From UBA10133 sp964348455 (lineage in GTDB: Bacteria; Patescibacteriota; Microgenomatia; UBA1400; MFAQ01), in NCBI GenBank assembly GCA_964348455.1, contig CAYGCQ010000002.1:25526-89525 (forward strand): DNA of 64,000 nt. The letters run 5' to 3'. Shown here in pieces: positions 33,086 to 41,325 of this stretch. Positions within the stretch are counted from its first letter, which is position 1; each line of letters starts with the position of its first letter. A program made the position numbers and the translations under genes. Under the pieces are notes generated by a model. It had not been told where the DNA came from, did not search any database, and saw nothing but the letters and a program-made list of their open reading frames with translations.

Positions 33086-33946
33086 ATGGCAACCACACGC
33101 GATCTGTACGATATTTTAGGTTTATCAAAAACTGCTACAGCGGCAGAAATAAAATCTGCCTACAGAAAGCTGGCTCTAAAGTGGCACCCCGACAGAAACA
33201 AAGAAAAGGATGCCACTGAAAAGTTTAAAGAGATTAACGAAGCCTATGAAATCTTAAGCAGTCCGGAAAAGAAATCTAAATACGATCAGTTTGGCCACGC
33301 TGCCTTCGGTGGCGGCACCGGATTTAATCCAAATGGTGGAGCTTCCGGCAATCCTTTTTCTTCCTATTACTCTACTGGAGGCAATATCAACTTCGAAGAT
33401 CTTTTTGGTGGTCAGGGAGGTTTTTCTGACCCATTTGACATTTTTAGCTCATTTTTTGGTGGCAATGCCGGCGCTGGTAGGAGACAGGCCAAGCCTCACT
33501 ACTCTTTAAAGCTTGAATTCATGGATGCGGTCAACGGAACCGAAAAAACTATTGTTCATCAGGGAAAACAATATACCGTGAAGGTTCCGGCTGGTGTTGA
33601 TGAGGGTAATCAAATTCGCTACGACCAGTTCGATGTCAGTTTTAACATTAAAGTGAGCCCCACTTTCAAACGACAAGGCTATGACGTCATCATCAATCAC
33701 GAAATTCCTTTTACTCTAGCAATTATGGGTGGAGAAATTGAAGTTCCAACTCTAGAAGGAAAAACCAAACTTCGCATTCGACCAGGCACACAGCCAGAGT
33801 CAGTTCTTCGTCTAACAGGCAAAGGGATCAAGTATCTTCAGTCTAATAAGCATGGCGATCTTTACATCCGTTTTGTCATCAAGATACCATCCAAGATATC
33901 AGGAAAGCAAAAAGATTTACTCAAAAAATTCGAAGCCCTATCTTAG
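33086..33946 (+). CDS. dnaJ: DnaJ/CbpA-type co-chaperone without zinc finger
   Basis: 286 aa from ATG 33086. The J domain (about residues 3-70) has the HPD motif in KWHPDRN, a Gly/Phe-rich linker (about 75-135) and two C-terminal beta domains (PHYSLKLEFMDAVNGTEKTI; FTLAIMGGEIEVPTLEG). The four CxxCxGxG zinc-binding repeats of class A DnaJ are absent, so this is a class B (CbpA/DnaJB-like) protein. It is the last gene of the heat-shock operon. A longer reading from 33041 passes through the hairpin and is not likely to be used. Confidence 0.92.
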   Translation: MATTRDLYDILGLSKTATAAEIKSAYRKLALKWHPDRNKEKDATEKFKEINEAYEILSSPEKKSKYDQFGHAAFGGGTGFNPNGGASGNPFSSYYSTGGNINFEDLFGGQGGFSDPFDIFSSFFGGNAGAGRRQAKPHYSLKLEFMDAVNGTEKTIVHQGKQYTVKVPAGVDEGNQIRYDQFDVSFNIKVSPTFKRQGYDVIINHEIPFTLAIMGGEIEVPTLEGKTKLRIRPGTQPESVLRLTGKGIKYLQSNKHGDLYIRFVIKIPSKISGKQKDLLKKFEALS

Positions 33947-33977
33947 ATGTAAGAAGAGATTCTTGAATAAAAGCGCG

Positions 33978-33986
33978 TGTTATAAT
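33978..33986 (+). promoter_or_regulatory. Extended -10 promoter upstream of nusA
   Basis: TGTTATAAT, a TGn-TATAAT extended -10 (TATAAT 33981-33986). It would give a leader of about 165 nt before nusA. Confidence 0.65.
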
Positions 33987-34012
33987 AATCAGGATATGTA
34001 ATGTTATTTATG

Positions 34013-34034
34013 GGCGGCGTAGGTCGTCTTTTTT
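34013..34034 (+). terminator. Terminator-like hairpin in the nusA leader
   Basis: GGCGGC-GTAG-GTCGTC (G-C plus two G-U pairs) followed by six T. It lies about 20 nt after the predicted transcription start, so it could act as an attenuator for the nusA-infB operon. Confidence 0.55.
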
Positions 34035-34065
34035 ATAATCAAGCACCATAAGGAAGTTACAATCG

Positions 34066-34111
34066 ATGATTAAGAGCAAGTCAGCAAAAAGGCAATGAGC
34101 AGCCTCTGACT
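34066..34111 (+). promoter_or_regulatory. Small leader ORF overlapping a stem-loop before nusA
   Basis: ATG 34066 to TGA 34098 encodes MIKSKSAKRQ, with AGGAAG about 10 nt upstream. Its second half lies in a stem-loop pairing AGTCAG (34079-34084) with CTGACT (34106-34111) and AGGC with GCCT inside. Translation of the ORF would open the stem. Only inferred from sequence. Confidence 0.35.
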
Positions 34112-34156
34112 AAACACTATAAAATTACATATATAAAATAAAAATATAAACAAAAC

Positions 34157-35362
34157 ATGGACACACAAACCCTTACCGCTCGTACCGAATTTGCAGCTGC
34201 CATCAATCAAATCTGTTCAGAGAGAGGCATTTCTCCTGAAATCGTTCTAAATGCTATCAACGATGCTCTAGTTGCTTCTTTTAAGAAAGACTATCCTGAG
34301 CAGGCACTCAAGTTTGAGGAAGAAGAATTAATTATTTCGGCTGACGTTGACTCCGAAAACGGTCAGTTCCGCTTATTTTTAGGCAAAGAAGACGCCAAAA
34401 AGAAAGATCTAAAAGAAATCACCCCCCCTGGCTTCGGACGTATCGCTGCTCAAGCAGCCAAGCAGGTTATTCTTCAAACAATCCGCGAAGCTGAGCGTGA
34501 GGCTGTTCTGGCCGAATATCAGGATCACCTGGGAGAGGTTATGACAGGGATGGTCCAACGCATGGATGGTCGTAATGTAGTCATTGATTTAGGTCGGGGA
34601 CAGGCTGTGATGCCTATTGATGAACAGGTTCGCACTGAGTTCTATCGCCTCAACTCACGCATAAGTGTATACCTCAAAGAAATTACCGAAACCATCAAAG
34701 GCAAGCAAATAGTCTGTTCAAGGGCAGATGATAGACTTTTGGCTGGACTTTTCCAGAGAGAAGTTCCTGAGGTGAGCTCGGGTGCCGTAATCATTAAGGC
34801 CATTGCCCGAGAGCCGGGTTCTCGATCCAAAATTGCAGTTGAATCCACCCAATCTGGAGTAGATCCTGTAGGTTCTTGTGTTGGCCAAAAAGGAGTTCGA
34901 GTTCAAGCCGTCATCAATGATCTAAACAATGAAAAAATTGACATAATCCAATACTCTGAAGAAAAAGATAAATTCATAAAATCAGCCCTAGCCCCGGCCG
35001 ATGGTTTAAGTATCTCTTTCGACCCAAGGTCGGGCGAAACAACTGTTACTGTTCCAGCTGATCAACTTTCATTAGCTATTGGCCGAGGGGGGCAAAATGT
35101 TAAGCTCGCAGCTAAACTCACAGGCACAAAACTTCGAATAGTCTCAGAGCAAGCCTCTCCTGAATCTGCTATTGTAGTCACAGGAACCGAAGAGTTCGAG
35201 ATTGATCAGCTAGATCTGGAAACAAAAGCCAGAAACATTCTAGTTGAAGCCGGTCTCACACACATTGAAGATCTTTCAGAAGAAAAGTTGGACTCTGTCA
35301 AAGGCATTGGCCCCAAAACTCTTGAGAAAATCAAGATCCAGCTCGCTTCATACAAAAGCTAA
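34157..35362 (+). CDS. nusA: Transcription termination/antitermination factor NusA
   Basis: 401 aa. N-terminal RNA polymerase-binding domain (FAAAINQICSERGISPEIVLNAI), an S1 domain (GEVMTGMVQRMDGRNVVIDLG), KH1 and KH2 (VKIIAREPGSRSKIAVES-like block around residue 215; DPVGSCVGQKGVRVQAVINDL; QLSLAIGRGGQNVKLAAKLTG) and a C-terminal helix-hairpin-helix repeat (LDSVKGIGPKTLEKI). NusA modulates pausing, termination and antitermination. It leads the conserved nusA-infB operon. The ATG has no Shine-Dalgarno; a TATAAA lies 6 nt before it, so a second, leaderless start is possible. Confidence 0.95.
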   Translation: MDTQTLTARTEFAAAINQICSERGISPEIVLNAINDALVASFKKDYPEQALKFEEEELIISADVDSENGQFRLFLGKEDAKKKDLKEITPPGFGRIAAQAAKQVILQTIREAEREAVLAEYQDHLGEVMTGMVQRMDGRNVVIDLGRGQAVMPIDEQVRTEFYRLNSRISVYLKEITETIKGKQIVCSRADDRLLAGLFQREVPEVSSGAVIIKAIAREPGSRSKIAVESTQSGVDPVGSCVGQKGVRVQAVINDLNNEKIDIIQYSEEKDKFIKSALAPADGLSISFDPRSGETTVTVPADQLSLAIGRGGQNVKLAAKLTGTKLRIVSEQASPESAIVVTGTEEFEIDQLDLETKARNILVEAGLTHIEDLSEEKLDSVKGIGPKTLEKIKIQLASYKS

Positions 35363-35371
35363 TTAAATCCT

Positions 35372-36778
35372 ATGCCAGAAAAACTTACGGCCACGAGACC
35401 TCCCGTGGTAACTATCCTTGGACATGTTGACCATGGAAAGACCTCATTATTAGATCGTATCCGACACGCTAAAGTGGCTGCTGGAGAAGTTGGTGGTATT
35501 ACCCAAGCCATCGGAGCTTACCAAATAGAATACAAGGGTCAAAAAATTACTTTTATTGACACTCCCGGTCATGCTGCTTTTTCCGCCATGCGTAGGCGTG
35601 GAGGACAGGCTGCTGATGTCGCCATCCTTCTTGTTGCCGCCGATGACTCGGTCATGCCTCAAACAGTCGAATCCATTGAACACATTAAATCTGCTGGGAT
35701 TCCTTTTGTTGTCGCTGTAAACAAGGTCGATCTTCCAGGGGTAAATCCTGAGAAGGTCAAGACTGATCTGGCGAGTAATGGGGTCTATGCCGAAGGTTAT
35801 GGCGGTAATGTTCCCTTGGTAAACATTTCTGCTAAAACAGGTACAGGTGTTGATGATTTGCTTGAAGTGATTATCCTTTTAGCTGAGCTGGAAGAATTAA
35901 AAGATAACTCCACGGAGTCTCCTGCTACCGCTCTTGTTATAGAATCGTCTCTTCATCCTCAGATTGGTCCTCTAGCAACATTATTGGTAAAGTCTGGCAT
36001 TTTCAAAAAAAATGACGGATTGTTTTTTGGCAAGAAGAACATCGGCAAAATCCGCTCAATGATTGATTACTTGGGCAAAGCTATTATTGAGGCTGGCCCC
36101 TCAACTCCTTTTCAAGTCATTGGGCTTTCTGATGTTCCTAGTGTTGGGGACATTCTCACTGACGCACCGACCTCATCGGTCAAATTAGTTGACTCCTTAG
36201 ATTCGGATGCAACTGTAATAAACTCTGACATTCCCAACATCCTTCTTAAGGCAGATGTCCAAGGATCTCTTGAAGCGATAATCGGAACCATCAAAGACAA
36301 AGCTAACATTGTTTATTCAGCCGTTGGGAACATTACGGATAATGATATTCAGACTGCTAGTGCTGCTGGGGCTGAGATTCTTGGTTTCAATGTTCGGATT
36401 TCAAGCTCAGTCACTAAATTGGCAGAAGTCGAAGGCGTCAAATTTTCCAATTTTAAGATTATTTATCAACTCTTTGATTATTTAAAGGATTTACAAATAA
36501 AGAAAACTATTGCTCAAGGTCCAAAAATAATTGAGACCGGCCAGGCAACAGTATTAAAAGTCTTCAATTACGGAGGCACTTTAGTATATGGATGTGAAGT
36601 TACTTCTGGAAAAATAAAACTTGGAGACAAGATTCAAAATTCAAGAATATCCACTTTAAAAATAAATAAAGCTGATGTCCTTGAAGCTAAAAAGGGTCAA
36701 GAGTTCGGTGCTACACTGACTCCGTCCATTGAATTTAAGCCTGGTGATATAATGACGGCTACTACTATAGAAGCCTAA
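35372..36778 (+). CDS. infB: Translation initiation factor IF-2, short form
   Basis: 468 aa. G1 GHVDHGKTS (residues 17-25), DTPGHAAFSAMRRRG, NKVDLPG and ISAKTGTG are conserved, then domains II, III and C2 (DVPSVGDIL, LLKADVQGSLEAIIGTI, YGGTLVYGCEVTSGKIKLGD). The G domain begins almost at the N-terminus, so the long N-terminal domains of most bacterial IF-2 are missing. IF-2 brings initiator tRNA to the 30S subunit; a minimal IF-2 may suit an organism with many leaderless mRNAs (inference). It lies 9 nt after nusA. Confidence 0.96.
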   Translation: MPEKLTATRPPVVTILGHVDHGKTSLLDRIRHAKVAAGEVGGITQAIGAYQIEYKGQKITFIDTPGHAAFSAMRRRGGQAADVAILLVAADDSVMPQTVESIEHIKSAGIPFVVAVNKVDLPGVNPEKVKTDLASNGVYAEGYGGNVPLVNISAKTGTGVDDLLEVIILLAELEELKDNSTESPATALVIESSLHPQIGPLATLLVKSGIFKKNDGLFFGKKNIGKIRSMIDYLGKAIIEAGPSTPFQVIGLSDVPSVGDILTDAPTSSVKLVDSLDSDATVINSDIPNILLKADVQGSLEAIIGTIKDKANIVYSAVGNITDNDIQTASAAGAEILGFNVRISSSVTKLAEVEGVKFSNFKIIYQLFDYLKDLQIKKTIAQGPKIIETGQATVLKVFNYGGTLVYGCEVTSGKIKLGDKIQNSRISTLKINKADVLEAKKGQEFGATLTPSIEFKPGDIMTATTIEA

Positions 36779-36780
36779 CT

Positions 36781-37755
36781 ATGGAAGACAAAACCCAGTT
36801 TATATCAGCCAAAAAAATCTTCGATTCCGCATCCTCATTTATTGTTGCTCTACCCCCTGACCCCTCTTTAGACATTGTTTCTTCCGGCCTTAGTCTCCAT
36901 CTAGCCCTAATTGCTTCCGGGAAAAAATCTCAAATTGGATGTGGCACTCCAGTTCACATTGATCCCAAAATTATCGGTGCTCAGGAAATAGCGGACAGTA
37001 TTGGTGCAAAGAATCTAATTATCTCCTTTGATTATCACGAAGATGATCTCGAAAAAGTAGACTATGATGTTCGTCCTGATGGAAAATTTTATCTAATGGT
37101 CAAGCCAAAATCTGGCGCTCCAGTTCCAGATGTCAGTAATGTAAAGTATTCCTACTCCGGGGCTCAAGCAGATTTGGTCATAACTTTAGGCATTAATTCT
37201 CTGGAGGAACTAGGAAAGATATACGCCGACGAAAAAAACTTTTTAGATGAAGGTAAGATTTTAAGTTTAAACATTACCCCCTGGCCTGTCCAGTTCACCA
37301 AAAACATTCTCCACCAAACATCCACCTGCTTTTCAGAGCTTGTAGCGGAACTAATTGAGAAAGTGGATTTAAAAATGTCAGGTGATGCCGCCAGAAACTT
37401 ATTACAGTTCATATACGAAGAAACAAAAAATCTTACGAGCCCAAAGATGACAGCCGGAACCTTTTCCTCAATCGCTTATCTAATGAGAAATGGAGCTAAA
37501 TTACCAAGCCAGCAGACTTATACTCCCAGGTTTGCTCAGCCAACCTTTTTTGAAGCCCCTCACGCACCGCTCAGCACCTCTGTCATTCCGACCGAAGTGG
37601 AGGAATCTCAAACCACCAATATAGGGGACGAAGAAAATATTCCCATGCCACAGGAAGAGAATAAGCCTTACGTCATACCTCCTTCCAAGCTAACCGAACA
37701 GCCGGTGCCAAACGACTGGACCAAGCCCAAGATCTTCCGCGCAGGCGACCTGTAG
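36781..37755 (+). CDS. DHH/NrnA-like phosphoesterase-fold protein, probably degenerate
   Basis: 324 aa. The N-terminus (FIVALPPDPSLDIVSSGLSLHLALIASGKK) aligns by eye with the start of DHH-family phosphoesterases, but the DxD and DHH metal-binding residues are absent. In other bacteria an nrnA gene often follows nusA-infB, and here the ATG is 2 nt after the infB stop, which supports the assignment. The C-terminal 80 aa are Pro/Glu-rich and probably disordered; they contain STSVIPTEVEESQT, the in-frame translation of a dispersed repeat (37581-37609). Enzymatic activity is doubtful. Confidence 0.6.
   Translation: MEDKTQFISAKKIFDSASSFIVALPPDPSLDIVSSGLSLHLALIASGKKSQIGCGTPVHIDPKIIGAQEIADSIGAKNLIISFDYHEDDLEKVDYDVRPDGKFYLMVKPKSGAPVPDVSNVKYSYSGAQADLVITLGINSLEELGKIYADEKNFLDEGKILSLNITPWPVQFTKNILHQTSTCFSELVAELIEKVDLKMSGDAARNLLQFIYEETKNLTSPKMTAGTFSSIAYLMRNGAKLPSQQTYTPRFAQPTFFEAPHAPLSTSVIPTEVEESQTTNIGDEENIPMPQEENKPYVIPPSKLTEQPVPNDWTKPKIFRAGDL
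37581..37609 (+). repeat. Dispersed repeat copy inside the DHH-like gene
   Basis: TGTCATTCCGACCGAAGTGG followed by AGGAATCTC. It is translated in frame as VIPTEVEES in a low-complexity linker. The same unit occurs in noncoding DNA at 11026, 41090, 50976 and 57745. Confidence 0.88.
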
Positions 37756-37802
37756 TAGGATAATACCCGTAAACCTTGCCCACTGAAAAGGAGTCTCATA
37801 AA

Positions 37803-37966
37803 ATGAGAATTTTGACAAGTTATGAGAACTGGCCTATGAGGTAGAAGAGTTTCCCGAGCCAAATCGCGTTACGAATATTTACTGGATGGGCTTAAACACT
37901 CCGGATGATAATCTACGACCCACATACGGGCCCTTTTTGTTACAAGAGCTTATATTACACCCGTAG
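37803..37966 (+). pseudogene. Small frameshifted gene 1
   Basis: AAGGAG lies 9 nt before ATG 37803. The frame encodes MRILTSYENWPMR and stops at TAG 37842-37844. From 37832 the -1 frame is open to TAG 37964 and reads AYEVEEFPEPNRVTNIYWMG and on to FLLQELILHP. A one-base shift at about 37832 would give a 54-aa protein. It is either a frameshifted gene, a sequence error, or a recoded gene. No family is recognised. Confidence 0.45.
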
Positions 37967-37998
37967 TACAATAATCCATAAATTTGCACGGAGGCAAA

Positions 37999-38363
37999 AT
38001 GAAGATCTTAGTTGTGCGTGAACATTTCAATAACGGAAAGTAGTTGAAGCAGACACTGCAAATAATGTATTCCTAATCCTTGACACTGAGGATTTGGCAT
38101 TTGGTTTCGCCAAAATTGCCAATGTCGATGGTTCTCCAAGATTTTTGATGTGCCAAGAATTTCATGAACGAATCCGCATAACTGACAATCTCTCGGTGCA
38201 CCCAGTAATTCTGAACGGGGTTCCGATCCAAGAAGAATCTGAGAAATCTTTTAGTTATGGAGATGTTCTGCAGGTTCATTACACATACACCGACAATCAG
38301 CTACTCTCTCGAGACACTGTGGTCCTGGTCCCAGAAGGAACGCCGGCTCAGTTCCGAGCTTAA
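37999..38363 (+). pseudogene. Small frameshifted gene 2, possibly FHA-like
   Basis: GGAGG lies 4 nt before ATG 37999. The frame encodes MKILVVREHFNNGK and stops at TAG 38041. The -1 frame is open from 38034 to 38363 (VVEADTANNVFLILDTEDLA to PEGTPAQFRA) but has no ATG; a TTG at 38094 is its only common start. The part VILNGVPIQEE...FSYGDVLQVHY is reminiscent of the end of an FHA domain (NG-x-x-I...L-x-x-GD-x-I), but this is weak. A terminator follows 8 nt after the stop. The fused product would be about 120 aa. Confidence 0.45.
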
Positions 38364-38371
38364 AGTCCAAA

Positions 38372-38398
38372 GGCCCCTAGTTATTAGGGGTCTTTTTT
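38372..38398 (+). terminator. Rho-independent terminator
   Basis: CCCCTA-GTTAT-TAGGGG (38374-38390) extended by G-T/G-C pairs, followed by T6. Confidence 0.9.
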
Positions 38399-38406
38399 CA
38401 TGCCTG

Positions 38407-38435
38407 TTGGCAAATCCCCCCTTATCTGCTACAAT
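38407..38435 (+). promoter_or_regulatory. Promoter of rpsO, leaderless type
   Basis: TTGGCA (38407-38412), 17-nt spacer, TACAAT (38430-38435), then 10 nt to ATG 38446. Confidence 0.8.
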
Positions 38436-38445
38436 ACCGATTGAT

Positions 38446-38733
38446 ATGGCTCTTAAATCAGACACAAAAATAGACATCATTAAGAAATTTTCCGCTAGTC
38501 CTAAGGACACCGGCTCTCCTCGCGTGCAGGTAGCCCTGCTTACCTCACAGATCATGGAGCTCACTAGCCACCTTAAGGTCCACAAGAAAGATAACCACTC
38601 CCGTCGAGGTCTCCTCAAGATTATCTCCAAGCGTCGACGCCTTCTTAACTACCTTAGTAAATCCAATCCCGCCGACTACTTAGACATCACCAAGTCACTT
38701 AAAATATCAAGCCAACTGCGCTCAGCCGACTAA
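38446..38733 (+). CDS. rpsO: 30S ribosomal protein S15
   Basis: 95 aa, close to the usual 89 aa. GSPRVQVALLTSQIMELTSHLKVHKKDNHSRRGLL is the S15 signature (family form GS-x-EVQVALLT-x-RI-x-x-LT-x-HLK-x-HKKD-x-HSRRGLL), followed by SKRRRLLNYLSKSNPADY. The start at ATG 38446 fits the S15 N-terminus (ALKSDTKIDIIKKF); upstream in-frame codons run through the promoter and terminator and are not coding. rpsO-pnp order is conserved in bacteria. Confidence 0.97.
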   Translation: MALKSDTKIDIIKKFSASPKDTGSPRVQVALLTSQIMELTSHLKVHKKDNHSRRGLLKIISKRRRLLNYLSKSNPADYLDITKSLKISSQLRSAD

Positions 38734-38862
38734 TTGTCTCCCGCCAAAGCGGGACTATCAAGTCATTTGAGGAGTAAATAGAGCACATCCCGGATGGGGT
38801 ATCTTCTTTTTTCTTCTCAAGACCTGTGGTGGAGCCAGATACAAATAAGAAAGGAACAGGAT

Positions 38863-41082
38863 ATGACATATCCATCCACCACCATTGTCCTCAATGGTAA
38901 AACCATTATTATCGAGACAGGCCATTTCGGAGCTCAAGCTTCCGGCTCAGTAACAGTTCGTTGTGGAGATACTGTTGTTATCGGAACCGTTTCCGCTTCC
39001 AAGAAAATAAAAGAAGGTATAGATTACTTTCCTTTATCTCTAGAATATAAAGAAATGTTATATGCAGGTGGAGTTATTAGCTCCAGTCGCTTCATTAAGA
39101 GGGAAGGTAGGCCTACCGAGAACGATATCCTTACCAGTCGCGTCATTGACCGTTCTCTAAGACCTCTTTTTGATCAAGGCTCTCGAAACGAAGTTCAGAT
39201 CATGGCTTCTCCTCTTTCCTATGATGGAGTAGAAGAGCCGGAAATTTTAGCTGTTATCGCCGCCTCAGCCGCTGTTTCCATCTCTGATTATCCCTGGGCC
39301 GGACCTATTGGTGCGGTTCGTGTCGGCATGGATGACAAGGGGGAGTATATTGTAAATCCTACCGTCGAACAGAAAACTGCCTCACCTCTAGACTTGGTAA
39401 TTTCCGGTCCCAAAGGTAGTATTTCCATGGTCGAGTCCGGGGCTAACGAAGTAACCGAAGAAAAAATGATCGGTGCCTTAAAGTTCGCTCAAGCTCACGT
39501 AAATACCATCGCAGATGCTATTTCAGCTTTCGCTAAGGAGCATGGCAAAAAGAAACGTGAATTGACCATTACCGGTATCGATGAATCTGTTGAAAAAATT
39601 GTCAAAGATGAATTCAAAAATATCGAAGAAATCTTGGTTAACGAAGCCAAGAAAACCGGCACTCAGGTATCTGAAATTACATCAGCAATTGCTGCCAAGT
39701 ATCCAGATGTTAATCCAAACCAAATAAACGAAGTTGCCGATAATCTGCTTAGGGATTTGGCTAGATCTCAGATTTTAGATAAAAATATTCGAGCTGACGG
39801 TCGAGATGTCGAAGAAATTAGAAAAGTAAACATCGAGGTAGGATTGCTTCCACGTACTCACGGCTCTGCCTTTTTTCAAAGAGGTCTTACCCATGTACTT
39901 TCAGTAGTAACCCTTGCTTCTCCGGCCAGAGCTCAGACCATAGATGGTATGAAGGGTGAAGAAACCAGACGCTATATGCATCACTACAACATGCCGGGAT
40001 ATGCTTCAGGAGAAGTCAGAAGACCAGGAACTGGTCGCCGAGAAATTGGTCACGGTGCTTTGGCTGAAAGAGCTATCTTCCCTATGCTTCCAGACGCAGC
40101 TATTTTCCCTTACACCATCCGAGTTGTTTCGGAAGTAATGTCCAGTAATGGGTCTACCTCCCAAGCCTCTGTTTGTGGATCCACCCTATCTCTCATGGAC
40201 GCCGGAGTTCCTCTCAAAAAGCCTGTAGCTGGAGTCGCCATGGGTCTTATCACTGAAGGAGACAAGTATGTAACACTTACCGACATTAGTGGTTTTGAAG
40301 ATCACTTCGGAGACATGGACTTTAAAGTCGCCGGAACAGTAGACGGTATTACCGCACTCCAGATGGACTGTAAAGTTACTGGAGTTAACGCTGATATCCT
40401 CGTAGAAGCTTTAGAACAAGCCAAGAGGGGTCGCTTAAAACTTCTCGACAGTATGAACGAAACACTTTCTGCTCCAAGATCTAAGCTTTCACAGTATGCC
40501 CCAAGAATTACCTCCACCAAGATTCCCCAACTGAAGATTGGTGAAATAATTGGACCGGGAGGCAAGATGATTCGCCAAATTCAAGAAGACTTCGAGTGTG
40601 AAATTGACATCCAAGAAGACGGCACAGTTACTGTTACCGGAAATGACCAAGCTAAGGTAGATGGTGCCATCTCTTACATTGACTCCATGGTTGCAGAGGC
40701 TGAGGTTGGCAAAACATACGACGGCACAGTTGTTCGCGTCGAAGCCTTCGGTGCATTTGTAAATATCATCCCGGGCAAAGATGGCCTGGTCCATGTCAGT
40801 CAAGTTCATCCAGACACTTTCCGATCTATGAAAATTGGTGATAAGGTCAAGGTTAAGTGCTATGAAATAGATTCAATGGGTAGAGTTAACCTCACGATGC
40901 TGGAAGAAGGAGAATCTCCTATAAGAGCACAGCGACCTGCTGGCGGCTCAAACTCTGGTGGAGGACAACCTTCCGGTGGACGCAGCTTTGGCGGTGGTGG
41001 AGATCGGGGAAGTAGAGGGGGCGATAGTCGACCTCAACGCCCTGGCCGTCCTACCTTCAGTAAATTCCGCGATACCCGCTAA
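38863..41082 (+). CDS. pnp: Polynucleotide phosphorylase
   Basis: 739 aa from ATG 38863, with AAGGA 7 nt upstream. Two RNase PH domains, the second with GERAIFPMLPDAAIFPYTIRVVSE-type sequence, and the catalytic IDISGFEDHFGDMDFKVAGT-like block (here TDISGFEDHFGDMDFKVAGT). The KH domain is IGEIIGPGGKMIRQIQE and the S1 domain GKTYDGTVVRVEAFGAFVNI. A Gly/Arg/Ser-rich tail ends it. PNPase degrades RNA 3'-5' with phosphate. The 130-nt leader after rpsO contains a TCCCGC-CAAA-GCGGGA hairpin (38738-38753) that could be a processing site. Confidence 0.96.
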   Translation: MTYPSTTIVLNGKTIIIETGHFGAQASGSVTVRCGDTVVIGTVSASKKIKEGIDYFPLSLEYKEMLYAGGVISSSRFIKREGRPTENDILTSRVIDRSLRPLFDQGSRNEVQIMASPLSYDGVEEPEILAVIAASAAVSISDYPWAGPIGAVRVGMDDKGEYIVNPTVEQKTASPLDLVISGPKGSISMVESGANEVTEEKMIGALKFAQAHVNTIADAISAFAKEHGKKKRELTITGIDESVEKIVKDEFKNIEEILVNEAKKTGTQVSEITSAIAAKYPDVNPNQINEVADNLLRDLARSQILDKNIRADGRDVEEIRKVNIEVGLLPRTHGSAFFQRGLTHVLSVVTLASPARAQTIDGMKGEETRRYMHHYNMPGYASGEVRRPGTGRREIGHGALAERAIFPMLPDAAIFPYTIRVVSEVMSSNGSTSQASVCGSTLSLMDAGVPLKKPVAGVAMGLITEGDKYVTLTDISGFEDHFGDMDFKVAGTVDGITALQMDCKVTGVNADILVEALEQAKRGRLKLLDSMNETLSAPRSKLSQYAPRITSTKIPQLKIGEIIGPGGKMIRQIQEDFECEIDIQEDGTVTVTGNDQAKVDGAISYIDSMVAEAEVGKTYDGTVVRVEAFGAFVNIIPGKDGLVHVSQVHPDTFRSMKIGDKVKVKCYEIDSMGRVNLTMLEEGESPIRAQRPAGGSNSGGGQPSGGRSFGGGGDRGSRGGDSRPQRPGRPTFSKFRDTR

Positions 41083-41089
41083 TTTATTT

Positions 41090-41135
41090 CGTCATTCCGA
41101 CCGAGCAATACGAGTGGAGGAATCTCCCTCCACCC
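41090..41135 (+). repeat. Dispersed repeat copy after pnp
   Basis: CGTCATTCCGACCGAGCAAT, then GAGTGGAGGAATCTCCCTCC. Same type as 11026 and 50976. Confidence 0.85.
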
Positions 41136-41140
41136 AATAA

Positions 41141-41165
41141 AAAATCCCCAAATGGGGATTTTTTA
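41141..41165. terminator. Terminator after pnp
   Basis: AATCCCC-AAAT-GGGGATT followed by TTTTTATT. A-rich sequence on the other side makes it possibly bidirectional. Confidence 0.88.
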
Positions 41166-41236
41166 TTATCAAACCTATATCTGCTAAAATCCTACTAGAT
41201 AAACATCATTATCGTGTCTTTATAAGAAAAAAATAA

Positions 41237-41262
41237 TTCCCTACAAAAGTGGGGATTTTTTT
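41237..41262 (+). terminator. Second terminator 70 nt downstream
   Basis: TCCCTAC-AAAA-GTGGGGA (one mismatch) followed by T7. No coding gene lies between it and the pnp terminator, so it either backs up the first one or ends a small RNA. Confidence 0.7.
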
Positions 41263-41325
41263 AAAGCTCTGGGATAACCCCTTATCAATCTCAATTGTGT
41301 TTATTGGTAGAGCCGTCTTGGAATG

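Noticed and set aside
34079..34111. 4.5S SRP RNA-like hairpin
   Set aside because: Some bases resemble the SRP core, but the asymmetric and symmetric loop sequences of helix 8 are not present.
38257..38445. Long upstream extension of rpsO
   Set aside because: It would run through the previous gene's end, a terminator and the rpsO promoter; S15 homology begins at 38446.
38734..38760. Terminator between rpsO and pnp
   Set aside because: The TCCCGC-CAAA-GCGGGA hairpin has no following T-run; more likely an mRNA processing or stability hairpin.
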